From contig JAEYRD010000186.1 in NCBI GenBank assembly GCA_023435725.1, positions 1-14,051 on the forward strand: a stretch of 14,051 nt of DNA. Direction: 5' to 3'. The first letter of the stretch is position 1. Every line of letters begins with the position of its first letter. The notes below the pieces were generated by a model. That model was not told the origin of the DNA. It did not search any database and was given only the letters and a program-made list of their open reading frames with translations. The position numbers were made by a program, and so were the translations under genes. Below are positions 8,287-14,051 of the stretch, piece by piece. Source of the DNA: Pseudomonadota bacterium (GTDB lineage: Bacteria; Pseudomonadota; Alphaproteobacteria; Rhizobiales; Xanthobacteraceae).

Positions 8287-8327
8287 ATGCCCCGCCTTGT
8301 GCGCAATTGCGCGCTGGGGCGGGGCAT
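8287..8327. repeat. Nested palindrome in the sucA-sucB spacer
   Basis: Outer arms ATGCCCCGCC (8287-8296) and GGCGGGGCAT (8318-8327) are perfect reverse complements. Between them lies a second perfect palindrome, GCGCAATTGCGC (8301-8312). The whole 41-bp element could fold as a long stem with a small internal mismatch, and it begins 17 bases after the sucA stop. There is no T-run. It may be a mobile repeat element of the REP type, or an RNA structure that protects or limits the upstream message. The remainder of the 177-bp spacer (8168-8344) shows nothing else besides the sucB ribosome site. Confidence 0.65.
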
Positions 8328-8344
8328 GACGCAGCTCAAAAAGT

Positions 8345-11302
8345 TCAGCTCAGTGCGTCGTCCAGGAACGCCTTCAGCTGCGCCTGATGCTTGGACATCA
8401 GACCAGTGGCGGTCGCGGCGGAAGCGGCGCGGCCGACATAACGCGGACGCCGGCTCGCACCGTTCACCTGGTTCAGCACCCATTCCAGATAGGGCTCGAT
8501 GAAGTGCCACGCACCCATGTTGCGCGGCTCTTCCTGACACCACACCAATTCCGCTTTCTTGAAGCGGGACAGCTCGGCCACCAGCGCCTTCAGAGGCACC
8601 GGGTAGAGCTGCTCGACGCGCATCAGATAGATGTCGTCGATGCCGCGCTTCTCGCGCTCCTCGTAGAGGTCGTAATAGACCTTGCCGGAGCAGAGCACGA
8701 TGCGGCGGATCTTTTCGTCCGGAACGAGCTTGAGCGCCTCGCTCGGCTGCATCTGGGCGTCATCGTAGAGGATGCGGTGGAAGGTCGTACCCTTCGCCAG
8801 CTCTTCGAGACGCGACACCGCCCGCTTGTGGCGCAGCAGCGACTTCGGCGTCATCAGGATCAGCGGCTTGCGGATCTCGCGATGGAGCTGGCGGCGCAGC
8901 ACGTGGAAGTAGTTCGCCGGCGTGGTCGGATAGACCACCTGCATGTTGTCTTCCGCGCACATCTGCAAATAGCGCTCGAGACGCGCCGAGGAGTGCTCCG
9001 GTCCCTGGCCCTCATAGCCGTGCGGCAGAAGGCAGACGAGACCGGACATGCGCAGCCATTTGCGCTCACCCGAGGAGATGAACTGGTCGAACACGACCTG
9101 CGCGCCGTTGGCAAAGTCGCCGAACTGGGCTTCCCACAGCGTCAGCGTGTTCGGCTCGGCGAGCGAATAGCCGTACTCGAAGCCGAGCACGGCTTCTTCC
9201 GACAGCAGCGAGTTGATGACCTCGTAGTGGCCCTGCTCGTGGCCGAGATGGTTGAACGGCGTGTAGCGGCTCTCGTCTTCCTGGTCGATCAGGACCGAGT
9301 GACGCTGCGAGAAGGTGCCGCGCTCCGAATCCTGTCCGGACAGGCGGACGTGGTGGTTTTCATTGAGCAGCGTGCAGAACGCCAGCGCCTCACCGGTTGC
9401 CCAGTCGATCCCGACGCCGTTGTCGATCGCCTTCGAGCGGTTCTCGAGGAAGCGCTGGATGGTGCGGTGGACGCGAAAGCCGTCCGGCACCTTGGTGATC
9501 TTGCGGCCGATGTCCTTGAGGATCGGAAGATCAACGCCGGTGACGCCGCGGCGCGCGTCCTCTTCCTGGTCGGCGATCTTGAAGCCGGACCACTTGCCGT
9601 CGAGCCAGTCGGCCTTGTTCGGCTTGTAGGAGGCGCCGGCCTCGAACTCGGCATCGAGCCGCGCGCGCCAGTCGGCCTTCAGCTTGTCGACCTCACCCTC
9701 GGTAACCACGCCTTCGGCGATCAGGCGCTTGGAGTAGAGCGTGAGCGTCGAGGGGTGGGCGGCGATCCGCTTGTACATCACCGGCTGGGTGAAGGCCGGC
9801 TCGTCGCCCTCATTGTGGCCGTAGCGGCGATAGCACCACATGTCGATGACGACGGGCTTGTGGAACTTCTGCCGGAACTCGGTCGCGACCTTGGCCGCGA
9901 ACACCACGGCTTCCGGATCGTCGCCGTTCACGTGGAAGATCGGCGCATCGATCATCTTCGCGACGTCCGACGGGTACGGCGAAGAGCGGGAATAGCGCGG
10001 ATAGGTGGTGAAGCCGATCTGGTTGTTCACGATGAAGTGGACGGAGCCGCCGGTGCGGTAGCCCTTCAGGTCGGACAGACCAAAACATTCCGCGACCACG
10101 CCCTGACCGGCGAACGCGGCGTCGCCGTGCATCAGCAGCGGCATCACCGAGATGCGCATGTCCGGCGGATCACCGTGCTGGTCCTGCTTGGCGCGGACCT
10201 TGCCGAGCACCACGGGATCGACGATCTCGAGATGCGAAGGGTTGGCGGTCAGCGACAGATGGATGTTGTTGCCGTCGAACTCGCGGTCCGAGGAGGCGCC
10301 GAGGTGATACTTGACGTCGCCCGAACCCTCGACCGCGTCGGGATTGGCCGAGCCGCCCTTGAACTCGTGGAACAGCGCGCGATGGGCCTTGCCCATCACC
10401 TGCGTCAGCACGTTGAGGCGGCCGCGATGCGGCATGCCGAGCACGATCTCCTTCACGCCGAGATTGCCGCCGCGCTTGATGATCTGCTCGAGCGCCGGAA
10501 TCAGCGCTTCGCCGCCGTCGAGACCGAAGCGCTTGGTGCCGGTGAACTTGGTGTCGCAGAACTTCTCGAAGCCCTCGGTCTCGACCAGCTTCATCAGGAT
10601 GGCGCGACGACCCTCGCGGGTGAACGAGATCTCCTTGTCCGGCCCTTCGATGCGCTCCTGGATCCAGGCCTTCTGCGCTGCGTTGCTGATATGCATGAAC
10701 TCGACGCCGAGCGTCTGGCAGTAGGTGCGCTCGCAGATCGCGGTGATCTCGCGCAGCGTGCCGTATTCGAGGCCAAGCACGTGATCGAGGAAGATCTTGC
10801 GGTCGAAATCGGCTTCCGTGAAGCCGTAGGTGCGCGGGTCGAGTTCTTCGCGGTTGCGCTGCGCTTCGATGCCAAGCGGATCGAGCTTGGCATGAAAGTG
10901 CCCGCGCATGCGGTAGGAGCGGATCAGCATCAGGGCGCGGACGGAGTCACGCGTCGCCTGAAGCACGTCGGCGGAGGAGATGTCCGCACCTTTCGCCTGC
11001 GCCTTGGCGGCGATCTTGCTACCAACAGCCTTCTCGACTTCAGCCCAATTACCGTCGAGCGCGGAGGTCAGGTCGTCCTGAGGCGTCAGCGGCCAGTTGG
11101 CGCGCTCCCAGGACGGGCCTTCGGCGTTCCTGCGGACGTCAGTGGGCTGGTCGTTGAGGCTCTTGAAGAACTCCTGCCACTCGGCGTCGACCGAGGACGG
11201 GTCCTTCTCGTAGCGGGCGTAGATTTCGTCGATGTAGGTGGCGTTGGTGCCCTGCAAAAAGGATGAGAGGGCAAAGGCTGCGTTCGCGTCCTGGCGAGAC
11301 AT
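8345..11302 (-). CDS. sucA: 2-oxoglutarate dehydrogenase E1 component
   Basis: E1 decarboxylates 2-oxoglutarate with thiamine diphosphate and succinylates the lipoyl arm of E2. The 985-residue protein is longer than the E. coli enzyme (933). It starts with the typical N-terminal E2-binding segment (about 11-50: FLQGTNATYIDEIYARYEKD, then EWQEFF). Family motifs include MPHRGRLNVL (290-299), HLSLTANPSHLE (348-359), the thiamine diphosphate/metal motif GDAAFAGQGV (393-402) with NNQIGF (426-431), YRRYGHNEGDEP (491-502), and in the transketolase-like domain LPHGYEGQGPEHSSARLER (759-777). No break or missing residue is visible. AGGA lies eight bases before the ATG. The gene follows sucD after a 137-bp spacer and is followed by sucB. 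Confidence 0.98.
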   Translation of the reverse strand: MSRQDANAAFALSSFLQGTNATYIDEIYARYEKDPSSVDAEWQEFFKSLNDQPTDVRRNAEGPSWERANWPLTPQDDLTSALDGNWAEVEKAVGSKIAAKAQAKGADISSADVLQATRDSVRALMLIRSYRMRGHFHAKLDPLGIEAQRNREELDPRTYGFTEADFDRKIFLDHVLGLEYGTLREITAICERTYCQTLGVEFMHISNAAQKAWIQERIEGPDKEISFTREGRRAILMKLVETEGFEKFCDTKFTGTKRFGLDGGEALIPALEQIIKRGGNLGVKEIVLGMPHRGRLNVLTQVMGKAHRALFHEFKGGSANPDAVEGSGDVKYHLGASSDREFDGNNIHLSLTANPSHLEIVDPVVLGKVRAKQDQHGDPPDMRISVMPLLMHGDAAFAGQGVVAECFGLSDLKGYRTGGSVHFIVNNQIGFTTYPRYSRSSPYPSDVAKMIDAPIFHVNGDDPEAVVFAAKVATEFRQKFHKPVVIDMWCYRRYGHNEGDEPAFTQPVMYKRIAAHPSTLTLYSKRLIAEGVVTEGEVDKLKADWRARLDAEFEAGASYKPNKADWLDGKWSGFKIADQEEDARRGVTGVDLPILKDIGRKITKVPDGFRVHRTIQRFLENRSKAIDNGVGIDWATGEALAFCTLLNENHHVRLSGQDSERGTFSQRHSVLIDQEDESRYTPFNHLGHEQGHYEVINSLLSEEAVLGFEYGYSLAEPNTLTLWEAQFGDFANGAQVVFDQFISSGERKWLRMSGLVCLLPHGYEGQGPEHSSARLERYLQMCAEDNMQVVYPTTPANYFHVLRRQLHREIRKPLILMTPKSLLRHKRAVSRLEELAKGTTFHRILYDDAQMQPSEALKLVPDEKIRRIVLCSGKVYYDLYEEREKRGIDDIYLMRVEQLYPVPLKALVAELSRFKKAELVWCQEEPRNMGAWHFIEPYLEWVLNQVNGASRRPRYVGRAASAATATGLMSKHQAQLKAFLDDALS

Positions 11303-11439
11303 ACTTGAGTTCCTGGCGATTTCGGTTCGCGCATAACAAACGGCGCTGGCGTCAGGCTCCCCGGCAGAGGCCCGACGCGACAGGCACCGTTTATCCTATT
11401 TGCTGCGAAACTTCGCCCGGAAAAGCACGAAGGAGTGAA
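11303..11439 (-). promoter_or_regulatory. sucD-sucA spacer with imperfect hairpin and sucA ribosome site
   Basis: This 137-bp spacer holds an imperfect inverted repeat, GCGTCAGGC (11349-11357) against GCCCGACGC (11370-11378), with eight of nine pairs and a 12-base loop. AGGA at 11311-11314 is the sucA ribosome site. An AT-richer patch near 11385-11405 contains TAGGAT on the minus strand (11393-11398), which might be a weak -10 box for a second promoter of sucA, but no convincing -35 box accompanies it. Confidence 0.35.
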
Positions 11440-12324
11440 TTAGCCTTTCAACTTTTCGGCAAGCGTATGGCCGAGGCGGGCGGGCGACGGAGACACCGTG
11501 ATTCCCGCCGACTTCATCGCTTCGGTCTTGGAGCCGGCGTCGCCCTTGCCGCCGGAGATGATCGCGCCGGCGTGGCCCATGCGGCGGCCGGGAGGCGCGG
11601 TGACACCAGCGATGAAGCCGACCATCGGCTTCTTGCGGCCGCGCTTGGCCTCGTCCTTGAGGAACTGGGCGGCGTCCTCCTCGGCTGAACCGCCGATCTC
11701 ACCGATCATGATGATCGATTCGGTCTTGGGGTCTGCCAGGAGCATTTCCAGCACGTCGATGAACTCGGTGCCCTTGACCGGGTCGCCGCCGATGCCGACC
11801 GCGGTGGTCTGGCCGAGGCCTTCCTGGGAGGTCTGGAACACCGCTTCATAGGTCAGCGTGCCCGAACGGGAGACGATGCCGACGCTGCCGGTCTTGAAGA
11901 TGTTGGCGGGCATGATGCCGATCTTGCATTCGCCGGCGGTCATGACGCCCGGGCAGTTCGGCCCGATCAGGCGCGACTTGGAGCCGATCAGCGAGCGCTT
12001 CACGCGCACCATGTCGATGACCGGGATGCCTTCGGTGATGCAGACGATCAGCGGGATCTCGGCATCGATGGCTTCGCAGATCGCGTCGGCCGCGCCCGGC
12101 GGCGGCACGTAGATCACGGACGCATCCGCGCCGGTCTTCTCACGCGCATCGCGCACGGTGTCGAACACCGGCAGGCCCAGATGCGTCGAGCCGCCTTTGC
12201 CCGGCGAGGTGCCGCCGACCATCTTGGTGCCATAGGCAATCGCGGCCTCCGAATGGAAGGTGCCGTTCTTGCCGGTGAAGCCCTGGCAGATGACCTTGGT
12301 GTTCTTGTCGATCAGGATGGACAT
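11440..12324 (-). CDS. sucD: Succinate--CoA ligase, alpha subunit
   Basis: With SucC it converts succinyl-CoA, phosphate and ADP (or GDP) to succinate, CoA and ATP (or GTP), the substrate-level phosphorylation step of the TCA cycle. The 294-residue protein has the expected size. The CoA-binding Rossmann domain (about 4-125) starts with KVICQGFTGKNGT (10-22). GPNCPGV (121-127) and SRSGTLTYE (152-160) are typical, and the phosphorylated His251 lies in GRRMGHAGAIISGGKGDAG-type context (246-264). The start MSILIDKNTK is the family start, although no clear ribosome site precedes it. It is separated from the DUF1579-like gene by 33 bases and from sucC by that whole gene, which is unusual because sucC and sucD are normally adjacent. 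Confidence 0.98.
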   Translation of the reverse strand: MSILIDKNTKVICQGFTGKNGTFHSEAAIAYGTKMVGGTSPGKGGSTHLGLPVFDTVRDAREKTGADASVIYVPPPGAADAICEAIDAEIPLIVCITEGIPVIDMVRVKRSLIGSKSRLIGPNCPGVMTAGECKIGIMPANIFKTGSVGIVSRSGTLTYEAVFQTSQEGLGQTTAVGIGGDPVKGTEFIDVLEMLLADPKTESIIMIGEIGGSAEEDAAQFLKDEAKRGRKKPMVGFIAGVTAPPGRRMGHAGAIISGGKGDAGSKTEAMKSAGITVSPSPARLGHTLAEKLKG

Positions 12325-12357
12325 GAGGTCTGCTTTCGCGAACTAACGAGTGAGAGG

Positions 12358-12837
12358 TCAGTGGATGCGGCGATAGACGCCGGTGAGCACATCGGCCCAG
12401 CCTTCCGCGTCCGGCGAGAACTGGATCTTCAACGAGTAGGAATTGTCGTCGATGATCTCGTAGACGTGGCGCGCATTGCCGCGGAGCGAGCCGCGCACCA
12501 GGGTAAGGGTCTTGCCGACCCACCCGCCGGAAGCGGGCGAGGGCGGCGTGTAACCGAGCGCGTCATACCAGAACAATTTGTAGGTCCGGTCGTCACGATC
12601 GTAGGTGAAGATGCCGTGGGTGGCGAAGATCTGCTTGCCGTCGCGCATCTGGACACTGTCCTGGATCAGATAGAATCCATTCAGATCCATGCGCGCGACG
12701 GTGCGCGAGGTGGCCGGCCCGCCCTCGGTCCAGCGCGACGGGAAGACCACCTCTTCGCCATTCCATTCGCCGGCGAACGCGGCGAGGCGCGCGTGCTCTG
12801 CAAGCGGAGATGATGCGGCGAGATGGTCTTGGGTCAT
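12358..12837 (-). CDS. DUF1579-like protein inserted between sucC and sucD
   Basis: This 159-residue, probably cytoplasmic protein has no signal peptide or membrane segment. I place it near DUF1579 from the pattern LAAFAGEWNGEE (18-29), SRTVARMDLNGFYLIQD (44-60), QMRDGKQIFATHGIFTYD (63-80) and KLFWYDALGY (87-96). The many alternating hydrophobic strands suggest a small beta-barrel of lipocalin-like shape. The family has no established reaction that I can name. The start is four bases after the sucC stop, and a strong ribosome site, AAGGGAGG, lies within the last sucC codons, so translation is likely coupled to sucC. Composition is like that of its neighbours, so there is no sign of recent transfer. 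A role in succinyl-CoA metabolism is only suggested by position. Confidence 0.85.
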   Translation of the reverse strand: MTQDHLAASSPLAEHARLAAFAGEWNGEEVVFPSRWTEGGPATSRTVARMDLNGFYLIQDSVQMRDGKQIFATHGIFTYDRDDRTYKLFWYDALGYTPPSPASGGWVGKTLTLVRGSLRGNARHVYEIIDDNSYSLKIQFSPDAEGWADVLTGVYRRIH

Positions 12838-12841
12838 GGCC

Positions 12842-14038
<1,197 letters not shown>

Positions 14039-14051
14039 CCGCCCTACCTCG

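Noticed and set aside
6815..8329. A 504-codon open frame on the plus strand opposite sucB
   Set aside because: It covers sucB in antisense. The Gly/Arg/Ser-rich part simply reflects the Ala/Pro linker of SucB read backwards.
8387..11266. A 959-codon open frame on the plus strand opposite sucA
   Set aside because: It mirrors sucA almost completely. Its translation is full of Arg, His, Asp and Leu with no recognisable motif, as expected for the antisense frame of a GC-rich gene with G/C third positions. SucA on the other strand is certain.

Overview
The window is very GC-rich and reads as a core chromosomal segment of an alphaproteobacterium of the Bradyrhizobium / Rhodopseudomonas / Nitrobacter group. 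Supporting signs are the joined sucC-sucD-sucA-sucB-lpd cluster of one TCA-cycle branch, a 985-residue SucA, divergent priA and xerC, and a DUF4337 membrane protein. The genus is an inference from gene content and protein style, not from a search.

Left part (1-4041): priA (replication restart helicase) lies on the minus strand and ends at 48. A 112-bp gap separates it from the divergent gene for a XerC-type tyrosine recombinase (plus strand, 2371-3336). Next on the plus strand is a gene for a small membrane protein of the DUF4337 type (3451-4041). Its upstream spacer holds a Pho-box-like direct repeat and a GC-rich hairpin.

Right part (4105-14038): all genes lie on the minus strand and form one long co-directional block. 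Read in transcription order it is sucC, a DUF1579-like gene, sucD, sucA, sucB, a short-chain dehydrogenase, lpdA, and a three-span membrane protein. SucA (E1), SucB (E2) and Lpd (E3) make up the 2-oxoglutarate dehydrogenase complex, which yields succinyl-CoA. SucC and SucD convert succinyl-CoA to succinate with formation of ATP or GTP. The block therefore encodes two consecutive TCA steps plus three passenger genes of unassigned role. The promoter probably lies beyond the right edge. Stable inverted repeats sit in the spacers after sucD, sucA and sucB and may adjust the relative expression of the genes.

No tRNA, rRNA, CRISPR array, insertion sequence or phage gene was seen. No stretch longer than 300 bases lacks a gene; the longest spacers are 177 bp (sucA-sucB) and 137 bp (sucD-sucA). 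I found no convincing new multi-gene system. The items most worth a second look are the Pho-box candidate, the gene inserted between sucC and sucD, and the intercistronic hairpins.
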